A stretch of DNA of 64,000 nt from Brevundimonas sp. Root1279 (GTDB lineage: Bacteria > Pseudomonadota > Alphaproteobacteria > Caulobacterales > Caulobacteraceae), in NCBI RefSeq assembly GCF_001425945.1, contig NZ_LMEB01000006.1, positions 186,001 to 250,000 on the forward strand. The letters are read 5' to 3'. A program made the translations under genes and the position numbers. Under the pieces are notes generated by a model that did no database searches, was not told the DNA's origin, and worked only from the letters and a program-made list of their open reading frames with translations. Each line of letters opens with the position of its first letter. Position 1 is the first letter of the stretch. Below are positions 33,249 through 44,407 of the stretch, in pieces.

Positions 33249-34836
33249 CCATTCGGGCCGTGGACGCTTCCGGCTGTTGGCGGCCCTGGCGCCGCTCGCC
33301 CTGGCGGCTTGGCCGGTCCTGGCCACGGCCCAGGAGCAGACGCCGATCCAGACCCAGACCGACCCGGCCGGAGCCGCCCCCGCGGTGTCCGACACCGAGC
33401 GCCAGAGCATCGAGCGTCAGCTCGAGGAGATCCGCGCCATGAAGGCGCAGATGGCGGCGCAGATGGGCGAGCTCGACGCGCGCGTCCAGGCGCTGGAGAC
33501 CGAGCTGCAGGCCACGGTTCCGGGCATCACCATTCCCCCGCAGCCGGTCGCGCCGCAGCAGCAAGCCAGCGCCGCTGACGCTCCAGTCTCGATGCTCGAG
33601 CCCAAGACCGGACCGGCGGGCCGCATAGTCGACGCCATCGACGAGATCTACGACCCCAACCGCGGCATCGTCCTGGCGGCCGGCGACTGGGGCGAACTGG
33701 ACATGACGGTGGTGACCTACGCCCGCTACCTGAACCAGATGGGGCTGGAGGACAGCTACACGGACAGCTTCGGCCGGACCTTCGCTATCGACCGCCGCCA
33801 GGAGGCTCAACTCCAGAAGGTCAACATCTCCTTCAAGGGCTGGCTGTTCGATCCGAAATTCCAGTGGCTTCTCTTCGCCTGGACCGCGAACACATCCCAG
33901 GGCCTGGGCGCCCAGACTGTGGTCGAGGGCTTCCTTAGGTACAGGTTCAACGACCAGATCGCCGTCGGCGGCGGCCTGATCGCCCTGCCCACGTCGCGAT
34001 CGCTCCTCTACACCTACCCTCACTGGCTCAGGGTGGATGCCCGTACGATCGCGGACGACTTCTTCCGGGGCGCCTATACGTCCGGTTTCTGGGTCGAGGG
34101 CGAGATCGTCGACCGCCTCTACTACAAGGCGGTCATCGCCAATAACCTCAGCACCCTGGGGGTCGACGCCGCCGAACTGGATGACGATTTCAGCACCGTA
34201 TCCGTCGCGACGTGGTGGATGCCGACAACGGGCGAGTTCGGGTACGCCAACGGCTTCGGCGACTTCGATTGGCATGAGGAAGTCGCGACCCTGTTCGGCG
34301 CCAGCTTCACCCGCAGCCCAGAGACGGCCCAAAGTCAGCCGGGCGAGGATGAGGGCTTCGACAACTCCTATATCCGGCTCTCCGACGGTACCAACATCTT
34401 CGCGCCGAACGCCTTCGGCAACGGCGTTCAGGTCGATGCTGCGACCTACCAGATGGCGGCCGTCCACGCCGGTGTGAAATATCGCGGCTGGTCCCTTGAA
34501 GCCGAATATTACGCTCGGTGGATCCGTGACTTCGAGGCCGACGGCCCGCTCCCTGTCGACGAGCTGTTTGACCAGGGCTTCCAGGTGCAGGCCTCGTTCA
34601 TGCCGATCCGCGACACCCTGCAGGCCTATGTCTCGGGATCCCACATCTGGGGCGAGTTCGGCGATCCCAGCGACATCGCCTTCGGGCTCAACTGGTTCCC
34701 CCTCCACCGCCGGAACCTGCGCCTGAACACCCAGGCGCTCTACCTCGACGATTCGCCAGTGGGCGGCCTGTCCGTGCCCTATCCGGTTGGCGGGAAGGGT
34801 TGGGTCTTCACCACTGACGCCGTGCTTTCGTTCTGA
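33235..34836 (+). CDS. Outer-membrane porin-like beta-barrel protein with N-terminal coiled coil
   Basis: A 533-residue protein: signal peptide (LLAALAPLALAAWPVLATAQ), a coiled coil at about residues 50-95 (SIERQLEEIRAMKAQMAAQMGELDARVQALETEL), a linker, then about 400 residues of alternating aromatic/polar strands ending in the C-terminal Phe (AVLSF) typical of outer-membrane barrels. It is of the phosphate-selective/DcaP-like porin type by overall build, but I cannot assign a substrate. It begins inside the end of the amidohydrolase gene. A separate, related but clearly different porin follows after 71 bases. Confidence 0.75.
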   Translation: MLFGSHSGRGRFRLLAALAPLALAAWPVLATAQEQTPIQTQTDPAGAAPAVSDTERQSIERQLEEIRAMKAQMAAQMGELDARVQALETELQATVPGITIPPQPVAPQQQASAADAPVSMLEPKTGPAGRIVDAIDEIYDPNRGIVLAAGDWGELDMTVVTYARYLNQMGLEDSYTDSFGRTFAIDRRQEAQLQKVNISFKGWLFDPKFQWLLFAWTANTSQGLGAQTVVEGFLRYRFNDQIAVGGGLIALPTSRSLLYTYPHWLRVDARTIADDFFRGAYTSGFWVEGEIVDRLYYKAVIANNLSTLGVDAAELDDDFSTVSVATWWMPTTGEFGYANGFGDFDWHEEVATLFGASFTRSPETAQSQPGEDEGFDNSYIRLSDGTNIFAPNAFGNGVQVDAATYQMAAVHAGVKYRGWSLEAEYYARWIRDFEADGPLPVDELFDQGFQVQASFMPIRDTLQAYVSGSHIWGEFGDPSDIAFGLNWFPLHRRNLRLNTQALYLDDSPVGGLSVPYPVGGKGWVFTTDAVLSF

Positions 34837-34907
34837 CGCTCACCAAAAGGACTGCCGACCATTTCCGGGGGGGAAACGCACTTAGCCAAACACTTGGAGG
34901 CTCCCGT

Positions 34908-36401
34908 ATGCGTTACCTTTTTGCTCTCGGATGCCTGGGCGCCACCGCTCTGTCATCCCCGGCCCTCGCCGCTGATCCCGAGCCGCAGGTCGTCCAGACC
35001 GCCGCGCCCGTGACCGCCGCCGCTTCGGCCGCCCCCGACGGCGACGACGAACGACGTCGCCAGGATATCCGCGCGATGCGGGCTCAGATCGAAGAGCTCA
35101 ACGCCCGGGTCGCCGCCATGGAGGCCGAGGAGGGGCTCGCCCCGCCCGAAGGCGCCTCGGTCCAAAGGCTCGTCTATGCGCCCGACGCCGGCGTACGGAC
35201 GATTCCGGTGTCCGCGCCCCGCCCATGGTCGCCGATGTCGCTGCTTGCTGACGACGGCCACAAGTTCGAAGTCTACGGCTTCGCCCAGGCCGACGTCATC
35301 TATGACGTCAACCGCGTCGACCCGGCCTGGGAGGACGCTTTCCGACCTTCCAAGATTCCGACGACGGAGGACGCCTTCGGCTCGGACGGCCAGACCTCGA
35401 TCTCGGTCAAACAGTCCCGCCTCGGCGTTCGCGCCAGCGGCGACGCAGGTGGGCGACCCTATGAGGGGCGGTTCGAGTTCGACCTGTTCGGCACCGGGGT
35501 CGACGCCGGCCAGACCACCTTCCGCCTGCGCCACGCCTATGGACGGTGGGGCCCCATCCTGGCCGGCCAGACCAACAGCCTGTTCATGGACGGCGACCTG
35601 TTCCCCAACACCATCGACTACTGGGGTCCGACAGGGATGGTCTTCCTGCGCAACCCGCAGGTCCGCTGGATCATCCGGGATCGGCCGGACTTCTACGCCG
35701 CCGTGGCGGTCGAGAAGCCGGGCAACGACATCGACGCCGGCCTGATCCGGCAGATCGACCCTGACCTCGGCGCGGGCCTGACCAATACCGAGAAGCTGCC
35801 CGACGTCACCGGACAGCTCCGCTACCAGGGCGACTGGGGCCACGCCCAGGTGTCCGGCATCCTGCGTCAGATCGGCTTCGAGACGGTCGGCGCGCCCAAC
35901 AATGAACCGGACGGCAATGACCTCGGCTGGGGCATCAACCTCGGCACCGCCTATACGACGGGGCCGGCGACCTTCCGCCTCGGCGCGGTCTTCGGCGAAG
36001 GCATCGCCAGCTACATGAACGACGGCGGCATGGACCTGGCGCCGCAGATCACCGTCACGGTCATTCCGCCCGGCCTGATCGACATCACCGGCGAGGGCCA
36101 GGCCGTGCCCCTGTTCGGCATGACGGCCTACCTCGACTACGCCTGGAACGAGCACTGGACCTCGGCCTTCGGCTACAGCTTCACCCAGGTCGACAACACC
36201 AACTTCCAGGAGCCCGGGGCCTTCCACCGCGGGGAATACGCGTCCGCCAATATTCTCTGGGCCCCCACCCCGCGCATCATGACCGGCGCGGAGCTTCTGT
36301 GGGGCAAGCGGACCGACAATGACGGCGCCACCGGCGACGACATCCGCCTGCAGTTCAGCTTCAAGGTCAGCTTCTCCAGCAACGACTTCTTCAAGGAGTG
36401 A
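34908..36401 (+). CDS. DcaP family trimeric outer-membrane porin
   Basis: A 497-residue protein with a signal peptide (FALGCLGATALSSPALAA), a short coiled coil (RRQDIRAMRAQIEELNARVAAMEAEE, about 45-70), and a barrel with DcaP landmarks: FEVYGFAQADVIYDVNRVDPAW, SVKQSRLGVRA, LRHAYGRWGPILAGQTNSLFMDGD and a C-terminal strand KVSFSSNDFFKE. DcaP porins import small dicarboxylate- or succinate-like compounds. GGAGG lies upstream of the ATG. Position between an amidohydrolase/porin pair and a glutaminase suggests it brings in the substrate or lets products exchange. Confidence 0.85.
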   Translation: MRYLFALGCLGATALSSPALAADPEPQVVQTAAPVTAAASAAPDGDDERRRQDIRAMRAQIEELNARVAAMEAEEGLAPPEGASVQRLVYAPDAGVRTIPVSAPRPWSPMSLLADDGHKFEVYGFAQADVIYDVNRVDPAWEDAFRPSKIPTTEDAFGSDGQTSISVKQSRLGVRASGDAGGRPYEGRFEFDLFGTGVDAGQTTFRLRHAYGRWGPILAGQTNSLFMDGDLFPNTIDYWGPTGMVFLRNPQVRWIIRDRPDFYAAVAVEKPGNDIDAGLIRQIDPDLGAGLTNTEKLPDVTGQLRYQGDWGHAQVSGILRQIGFETVGAPNNEPDGNDLGWGINLGTAYTTGPATFRLGAVFGEGIASYMNDGGMDLAPQITVTVIPPGLIDITGEGQAVPLFGMTAYLDYAWNEHWTSAFGYSFTQVDNTNFQEPGAFHRGEYASANILWAPTPRIMTGAELLWGKRTDNDGATGDDIRLQFSFKVSFSSNDFFKE

Positions 36402-36435
36402 CTGCGGTCAGCTCCCGATGAACGGAAGAACTCCA

Positions 36436-37479
36436 ATGGAACAGATCCACACCAGCCGCCGCTCAGCCATGGGCCTGCTCGGCGCGGGCGCGCTCGCGTC
36501 CACCTTCACCGCGGGGGCCTCAACGGCCTCCGCCGCCCCGGCTTTCCAGTCGAATGTCGATGCCGCCGTCAACGCGGCCTACAATCAGTACCGAACCCTC
36601 GCCGAGGGTAAGAACGCCGACTACATCCCGGCCCTGGCCGAGGTCCCCTCCACCTTCTTCGGAGTCGCCCTCGTCGGCGCCGACGGCCAGATCCACGCGG
36701 CCGGCGACGTCGAACAGCCGTTCTCGATCCAGTCGATCTCCAAGGTCTTCAACATGGCCCTGGTGATGAAGGAGTCGGGAGTGGACCGGATCGTCGACAG
36801 CGTCGGCGTCGACGCCACCGGGCGCGTGTTCAACTCCATCGAGGCGGTCGAACAGTATCGCGGCAAGGAGATGAACCCGCTCGTCAACCCGGGCGCGATC
36901 GCCACGGTCGGCAACATCCAGGGCAACGACCCCGACGAAGTGTGGGCCAAGATCATCGGCATCCACAACGACTTCGCCGGCCGCGAACTGGAGGTGAACG
37001 AGCCGGTCTATCGCTCCGAAGCCGCCACCAACCAGCGCAACCGCGCCATCGGCTCCCTGATGTCCGCCTATGAGCGGTTTGCGATGGACCCGGCGGTGGC
37101 GACCGAGCTCTACACCAAGGGCTGCTCGATCAACGTCACGGCCAAGGATCTTGCCGTGATGGGCGCGACTCTCGCCTTCGGCGGCCGCAACCCGGTGACC
37201 GGGAAACAGGTGATCGACTCCTCGCTGGTGCCGGGCATCCTGTCGGTGATGGCCACGGCGGGCCTCTATGACGACAGCGGCAAATGGCTGTTCAAGACCG
37301 GCCTGCCCGCCAAGAGCGGCGTCGGCGGCGGCCTGATGGCGGTGGCGCCGGGCAAGTTCGGCATCGGCACCTTCGCGCCGCCGCTGGACGAGGCCGGCAA
37401 CAGCGTACGCGGGCAGAGGGCGATCATCGACATCGTCAACGCCCTGCACGCCAACCCCTACGCCCAGTTCGGGCGCTAG
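36436..37479 (+). CDS. glsA: Secreted (Tat-type) glutaminase
   Basis: A 347-residue glutaminase of the serine-dependent beta-lactamase-like family. The catalytic SxxK lies in FSIQSISKVFNMALVM; LVNPGAIATV, the QRNRAIGSLM region and KSGVGGGLMAV are further conserved blocks. An N-terminal export signal, with SRRSAMGLLGAGALASTF, has a twin arginine followed by a moderately hydrophobic stretch, suggesting Tat export. This is unusual: most bacterial GlsA enzymes are cytoplasmic. It would release ammonia and glutamate from glutamine in the periplasm. It is the last gene of the amidohydrolase-porin-porin-glutaminase row, 34 bases after the porin. Confidence 0.9.
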   Translation: MEQIHTSRRSAMGLLGAGALASTFTAGASTASAAPAFQSNVDAAVNAAYNQYRTLAEGKNADYIPALAEVPSTFFGVALVGADGQIHAAGDVEQPFSIQSISKVFNMALVMKESGVDRIVDSVGVDATGRVFNSIEAVEQYRGKEMNPLVNPGAIATVGNIQGNDPDEVWAKIIGIHNDFAGRELEVNEPVYRSEAATNQRNRAIGSLMSAYERFAMDPAVATELYTKGCSINVTAKDLAVMGATLAFGGRNPVTGKQVIDSSLVPGILSVMATAGLYDDSGKWLFKTGLPAKSGVGGGLMAVAPGKFGIGTFAPPLDEAGNSVRGQRAIIDIVNALHANPYAQFGR

Positions 37480-37494
37480 GCCGACCCCGCCCGC

Positions 37495-37524
37495 CCGACC
37501 GGCGCTAGAGCCAGCGCCGGTCGG
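37495..37524. terminator. Hairpin spanning the convergent glsA and CDF gene ends
   Basis: A perfect 12-bp stem (37495-37506 with 37513-37524) with a six-base loop covers the CDF stop codon. No T run follows on either side, so it may be a Rho-dependent or mRNA-stabilising hairpin. Confidence 0.4.
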
Positions 37525-38449
37525 CGGTGAAGTCGATGGTCAGCCAGTGGCCGGGGGCCTCGACGGCGAGGGCTTCGGAGATGGCGTCGCGGATGGCGTC
37601 CAACTCGGCGAAGGCGCGCGCCTCCTCGCCGGACCTGGCGACCAGGGTGATCTCGATAAACAGCTGACGGCCGCTGCGCGCCACGTGCGAGCCGGATTCG
37701 ACGAAGCCGTGGGCCTCGGCCGCCTCGCGGGCGACCTCGCGCACCCGGTCGCTGAGGCCGGTGGGGGCGATCTGCAGGATGTCACGTCCGGCCCGCGCCA
37801 GGGTGATCAGGGGGAAGGGCAGCAGCACCAGGGACATGATCAGCAGGACGGTCGGATCGACGAAGGGCGCCAGATGGGCGGCGCCTGAGCGGCTCACCGC
37901 CCCGGCGATCAGGAAGCTGGCGCACAGGCCGGCGCTGAGGCCCGCGCCCATCAGCCAGCCGCGCGCATCGATCACCAGAAACTCCGAGCGCAGGTCGACG
38001 GCCGAGCGGCGGATGTAGAGCCACATGGCCAGGCCGAGCGCCGCCATGACGCCGGAAAACCAGGCCCCGGGCCCGAAGTCGATCAGCCTTCCGCCCGCGC
38101 GCAGGCCCGCCAGCCCGTCAGCGAAGGCGTAGGCGCAGGCCATGGCCAGCACCGCCCCGTTGACGAAGCCGAGCAGGGGTTCGAGGTGCCAGTAGCCGAA
38201 CTGGAAGCGACGATCGTCGCCGCGCGCGATCAGCCGCAGGATGATCAGAGCCAGCCAGGTCATGCCGACGTCGACGAAGCTGTAAAGGCCGTCGAAGGTG
38301 ATGGCGCTGGAGCCCGACCACAGGCCGAAGGCGATGGTCGCCGTCGCCATCCCGGCCACCGCGACGATCGAGGTCAGCAGCAGCCGCTGTTCCCTGGTCG
38401 TGTCGGCGCGATCCTCGGCCGCCGAAACCACGTCCCGCAGCGTCGCCAT
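37505..38449 (-). CDS. Cation diffusion facilitator family transporter
   Basis: A 314-residue CDF-family protein with six transmembrane segments. The metal-site region is LLTSIVAVAGMATATIAFGLWSGSSAITFDGLYSFVDVG, where the usual HxxxD or DxxxD is changed to S..S/D positions (FDGLYSFVD), and a C-terminal cytoplasmic domain (EAHGFVESGSHVARSGRQLFIEITLVA). CDF proteins export Zn, Fe, Mn or Co in exchange for protons. The ATG at 38449 has GGAGG just upstream. Metal specificity cannot be read from the sequence. Divergent from katG. Confidence 0.85.
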   Translation of the reverse strand: MATLRDVVSAAEDRADTTREQRLLLTSIVAVAGMATATIAFGLWSGSSAITFDGLYSFVDVGMTWLALIILRLIARGDDRRFQFGYWHLEPLLGFVNGAVLAMACAYAFADGLAGLRAGGRLIDFGPGAWFSGVMAALGLAMWLYIRRSAVDLRSEFLVIDARGWLMGAGLSAGLCASFLIAGAVSRSGAAHLAPFVDPTVLLIMSLVLLPFPLITLARAGRDILQIAPTGLSDRVREVAREAAEAHGFVESGSHVARSGRQLFIEITLVARSGEEARAFAELDAIRDAISEALAVEAPGHWLTIDFTADRRWL

Positions 38450-38633
38450 GAGCCCTCCTGGTCCGACGGAAAGCGAAGCGTCGATCCCGAAGCGGCGCCA
38501 TCCGGTGAAACCCGAGGTCTCTCGCGCCCGGCCGGAGACCCAATGGGTCATAGATTTTCCTTCTCGGAACAGCAAAGTTTATCGATTTTGCCTCCGCGGG
38601 AACGACGCCTAGGGTCCTCCTGTTGCCCGATAA

Positions 38634-40883
<2,250 letters not shown>

Positions 40884-40895
40884 GGTTGCTTCCAC

Positions 40896-40930
40896 ACAGG
40901 CCCCGGTCTCCAGATCGGGGCCTGTTTTCT
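40896..40930 (+). terminator. Intrinsic terminator of katG
   Basis: A perfect 10-bp stem (40896-40905 with 40916-40925) followed by TTTTCTTTC. Confidence 0.85.
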
Positions 40931-40947
40931 TTCGAACGGAGTACGGC

Positions 40948-41889
40948 ATGACCGCAGCTGCAGCCTGGCCGGACCTCGGCTCCCCCGCCCTGCCGGGCAC
41001 GCTCGAGACCCTGCAGCTTTGGAGCCAGATCGTCGGCAAGGTGCGGCTGGCGAATGCGCCATGGCTTAACCACGCCTGGCAGGTGACGCTGTACGTCTCG
41101 CCGCGCGGCCTTAGCACCAGCCTGATCCCGCATGGAGACAAGAGCTTCAGCCTGGAGTTCGACTTCATCGACCAGCATCTGGTCTTGCGTGCCACCGACG
41201 GCGGCGAGCGGCGCATTCCGCTGGCGAGCGGGACCGTCGCGGAATTCTACGACGCGGTGATGCAGGGCCTGACGGCGCTGGGCCTTGAGACCGACATCCA
41301 CGCCGTTCCCGACGAGATGCCGGAGCCGGTTCCCTTCGCCGAGGACGACCGGCCGCGCGCCTACGATCCGGACGTCGCCCACGCCTACTGGCTGGCGCTG
41401 GTGCAGGTCGATCGCGTGCTGAACCGCTTCCGCACCCGGTTCCTGGGCAAATGCAGTCCGGTGCACCTGTTCTGGGGCGCCTTCGACATGGCGGTGACGC
41501 GCTTCTCCGGCCGCCGCGCCCCGTTGCATCCGGGCGGCGTGCCACACCTGCCGGACGCCGTGACCCGCGAGGCCTATTCGCATGAGGTCTCCAGCGCCGG
41601 CTTCTGGCCGGGCGGAAACGGCGTGCCGCCGAGCTTCTACGCCTACGCCTACCCGACCCCGAAAGGCTTCGCCGAGGCGCGGGTCCAGCCGGAGGGCGCC
41701 GCCTTCAGCGAGGCCCTGGGCGAGTTCCTGCTGCCCTATGAGGCGGTGCGGCAGGCGACCGATCCGGACGCCGCCCTGCTGGCCTTCCTGCAGTCGACCT
41801 ATGAGGCGGCGGCCGATCTCGGCGGCTGGGACCGCGCCGATCTGGAGTGCGCCGAGGGCGTGCCCGGGCGGCCGCGGGCGGTGCGCTAG
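40948..41889 (+). CDS. DUF5996 family protein
   Basis: A 313-residue cytoplasmic protein. The conserved pieces of the family are visible: WPDLGSPALPGTLETLQLWSQIVGKVRLA near the N terminus, NHAWQVTLYVSPRGLSTSLIPHG, SPVHLFWGAFDMAVTRFSGRRAP, and EVSSAGFWPGGNG...FYAYAYPTPKGF. Its function is unknown; members are spread among proteobacteria and actinobacteria as single genes. It starts 18 bases after the katG terminator and overlaps iatP by 4 bases convergently. Confidence 0.8.
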   Translation: MTAAAAWPDLGSPALPGTLETLQLWSQIVGKVRLANAPWLNHAWQVTLYVSPRGLSTSLIPHGDKSFSLEFDFIDQHLVLRATDGGERRIPLASGTVAEFYDAVMQGLTALGLETDIHAVPDEMPEPVPFAEDDRPRAYDPDVAHAYWLALVQVDRVLNRFRTRFLGKCSPVHLFWGAFDMAVTRFSGRRAPLHPGGVPHLPDAVTREAYSHEVSSAGFWPGGNGVPPSFYAYAYPTPKGFAEARVQPEGAAFSEALGEFLLPYEAVRQATDPDAALLAFLQSTYEAAADLGGWDRADLECAEGVPGRPRAVR

Positions 41890-42878
41890 CCGGCGATGAC
41901 CCCGCGTCGCGACTTGGCGAAGGTGTCGAAGGCCACGGCCGAGACGATGATCACCCCGATGACGATCTGCTGCAGGTAGGCCGAGACGTTCATGACCACG
42001 AGACCATTGGTCAGAACGCCGATCAGCAGGGCCCCGATGACGGTGCCGCCGATGCCGCCCATGCCGCCGAACAGGCTGGCCCCGCCGATCACCACCGAGG
42101 CGATGACGCGCAGCTCATAGCCCGAGCCGGCCACCGCCTCGGCCGAGCCGAGCCGGGCCGAAAGCAGGAAGCCGGCCAGCCCGCTGAGCAGGCCGACCAG
42201 GACATAGACCGACGACACCACCGCCTTGACGTTCAGGCCCGCCAGCCGAGCCGCTTCGGGGTTGCCGCCGACCGCATAGACGTGGCGGCCGTAGCGGGTG
42301 TGACGGAGCACGACATAGCCGGCCAGGGCGACGACGGCGAAGACCAGCACCGGCACGGGCACGCCGAAGACCTGACCCGAGCCCCACCAGCGATAGCTCT
42401 CGGACAGGCCGCTGACCGGGGCGCCGTCGTTGACCAGCAGGGTGGCGCCGCGCCACACCGTCAGGCCGCCGAGGGTGACGATGAAGGGCGGCACCGCCAG
42501 CCAGGTGACCGCCTTGCCGTGGACGAGGCCGACCGCCCCGCCGACGGCGCAGGCCACGGCCAGGGCGACGATCCAGCCGGCCCAGTGCCCATCTCCGAGC
42601 GCATTGGCCGCGATGGCGGCGACGATGCCGCTGAAGCCGACCAGCGAACCGACCGCCAGGTCGACGCCCCGGGTCAGGATGACGAAGGTCATGCCCACCG
42701 CGATGACCCCGTAGATCGACACCTCGGCGAGGATGTTCGACAGGTTGCGCGCCGAGAGGAAGCGCTCGTTCTGGCTGGCGAAGAACAGGGCCAGGGCGAC
42801 CAGGACAATGGCCGAGCCGTAGCGTTCGAGGAAACGAAGCCAGTCGAAACGGGCGGCCGGGGCGGTCGCTGCGGTCAT
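41886..42878 (-). CDS. iatP: Inositol ABC transporter permease
   Basis: A 330-residue membrane protein of the ribose/xylose/inositol permease family with about ten transmembrane segments. Diagnostic are SNILAEVSIYGVIAVGMTFVILTRGVDLAVGSLVGFSG, YVLRHTRYGRHVYAVGGNPEAARLAGLNV (the cytoplasmic loop that contacts the ATPase) and SLFGGMGGIGGTVIGALLIGVLTNGL. Together with IatA and IbpA it imports myo-inositol, as shown for the Caulobacter orthologues. The ATG at 42878 overlaps the iatA stop (ATGA); an open frame continuing upstream over iatA is not part of it. Last gene of the phytase-ibpA-iatA-iatP row. Confidence 0.9.
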   Translation of the reverse strand: MTAATAPAARFDWLRFLERYGSAIVLVALALFFASQNERFLSARNLSNILAEVSIYGVIAVGMTFVILTRGVDLAVGSLVGFSGIVAAIAANALGDGHWAGWIVALAVACAVGGAVGLVHGKAVTWLAVPPFIVTLGGLTVWRGATLLVNDGAPVSGLSESYRWWGSGQVFGVPVPVLVFAVVALAGYVVLRHTRYGRHVYAVGGNPEAARLAGLNVKAVVSSVYVLVGLLSGLAGFLLSARLGSAEAVAGSGYELRVIASVVIGGASLFGGMGGIGGTVIGALLIGVLTNGLVVMNVSAYLQQIVIGVIIVSAVAFDTFAKSRRGVIAG

Positions 42879-44407
42879 CAATGCACTGCCGGGACAGGGG
42901 TGGAGGACTGGCCCGTCATCATCTGCATAAGACGGGCTTCGGTGGCGTCGGAACGGGCGACCTCTCCGCCCAAGCGGCCTTCGTGGAGGACGACGATGCG
43001 GTCGCTGACCTCGAGCAGCTCGGGCATGTCCGAGGAGATGACGATGACGCCGACGCCGGCGTCGGCGAGGTCGAACAGGATCTGGTGCACCTCGGCCTTG
43101 GCCCCGACGTCGACGCCGCGGGTCGGCTCGTCGACGATCAGCACCTTGGGCCTCAGCGCCATGCAGCGGGCCAGCAGCACCTTCTGCTGATTGCCGCCGG
43201 ACAGGGCGCCGATGGGTGTGGCGTCGGAGGGGGCGCGGATGCGCAGCCGCTTCATGAAGTCGTCGACCATGGCCGCCTCGCCGCGGTCGTCGATGAAGCC
43301 GCCGAAGCCGCGGAAACGGTCGAGGCTGGGCAGGCTGAGGTTCCAGCGCACCGAATGGGGCATGAAGCAGCCGTCGGCCTTGCGGTCCTCGGGGGCGAGG
43401 GTCAGGCCCGCGGCCATGGCCTCGGCCGGCGAGCGGAACAGGCCGGGCCGGTCGCCGCCCATCCACAGCACGCCCTCGACCGGGCCGTCCGCGCCGAAGA
43501 CGGCCCGGGCCAGTTCGGTGCGTCCCGCTCCGACCAGACCGGCCAGGCCCAGCACCTCGCCGGCGCGGACGCCGAGCGCGAGATCGTGCAGGCCCGCGCC
43601 CCGCCGACGGCTGCGCGACACGCCCGAGACCCGCAGCGCCCAGTCGCCCGGCGCCCGCGGCGCCCGCTTGGCCGGGGCGATGTCGCGGCCGACCATGGCG
43701 GCGACGAGATCGGCCACCTTCACATCGGCCACGGCGCCCGTCTGGATATATCGGCCGTCGCGGAAGACGGTGTAGCGGTCGCAGATCGCCTTCACCTCGG
43801 CCAGTCGGTGCGTGACGTAGATGACGCCCACGCCGGAGGCCTTAAGGGCCAGGACGGTGCGGTGCAGGACCTCGACCTCGCGGCCGCTGAGGGCCGCCGT
43901 CGGCTCGTCCATGATGATCAGTCGGGCGTCGAGCGTCAGGGCGCGGGCGATCTCCACCATCTGTTGCAGGGCGACGCTGAGCCCGCCGACGAGCGCCGTG
44001 GGAGCCAGGTCGACGCCGAGCCGCTGAAGAACCGCCGCCGCATCGGCGTTGAGCCGCCGCCAGTCGATGAAGCCGCCGCGCCGCGGCTCGCGCCCCAGGT
44101 ACAGGTTCTCGGCCACGGTCAGGGCCGGGACGAGGTTGAACTCCTGGTAGATGGTCACCACGCCGCGCGCCTGGCGGTCGGCCGGTGCGTCGCGCGGATC
44201 GAGGCGCTCGCCGGCCAGCAGGATCTCGCCCGCGTCGGGCTTGAGGGCGGCGGCGATGGCGCGCAGCAGGGTCGACTTGCCGGCCCCGTTCTCGCCGAGC
44301 AGCGCGTGCACCTCGCCGGCGGCGACCTCGAGCCGCACGTCGTCGAGCGCCAGGACGCCCGGGAAGCGTTTGGTAAGCCCGTGGACCTTGAGCAGCGGTG
44401 GGGTCAC
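42878..44407 (-). CDS. iatA: Inositol ABC transporter ATP-binding protein (two fused nucleotide-binding domains)
   Basis: A 509-residue ATPase of the RbsA/XylG type with two nucleotide-binding domains. The first has Walker A GENGAGKST and Walker B LIIMDEPTA; its signature is GGLSVALQQMVEIARAL, altered from the usual LSxGQ. The second has a degenerate P-loop (LAGLVGAGRTEL), a full signature LSGGNQQKVLLAR and VLIVDEPTRGVD, as is normal for this family, in which the second site is poorly catalytic. It overlaps ibpA and iatP by 4 bases at both ends, so the transporter genes are translationally coupled. Confidence 0.9.
   Translation of the reverse strand: MTPPLLKVHGLTKRFPGVLALDDVRLEVAAGEVHALLGENGAGKSTLLRAIAAALKPDAGEILLAGERLDPRDAPADRQARGVVTIYQEFNLVPALTVAENLYLGREPRRGGFIDWRRLNADAAAVLQRLGVDLAPTALVGGLSVALQQMVEIARALTLDARLIIMDEPTAALSGREVEVLHRTVLALKASGVGVIYVTHRLAEVKAICDRYTVFRDGRYIQTGAVADVKVADLVAAMVGRDIAPAKRAPRAPGDWALRVSGVSRSRRRGAGLHDLALGVRAGEVLGLAGLVGAGRTELARAVFGADGPVEGVLWMGGDRPGLFRSPAEAMAAGLTLAPEDRKADGCFMPHSVRWNLSLPSLDRFRGFGGFIDDRGEAAMVDDFMKRLRIRAPSDATPIGALSGGNQQKVLLARCMALRPKVLIVDEPTRGVDVGAKAEVHQILFDLADAGVGVIVISSDMPELLEVSDRIVVLHEGRLGGEVARSDATEARLMQMMTGQSSTPVPAVH

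Noticed and set aside
38550..38586. Possible OxyR site upstream of katG
   Set aside because: ATAG and CGAT elements occur at roughly the ATAG-N7-CTAT-N7-ATAG-N7-CTAT spacing, but the two inner tetramers match poorly, so chance is a sufficient explanation.
42879..43466. Upstream extension of the iatP frame to 43466
   Set aside because: It lies within iatA in another frame; the permease family N terminus begins at 42878.
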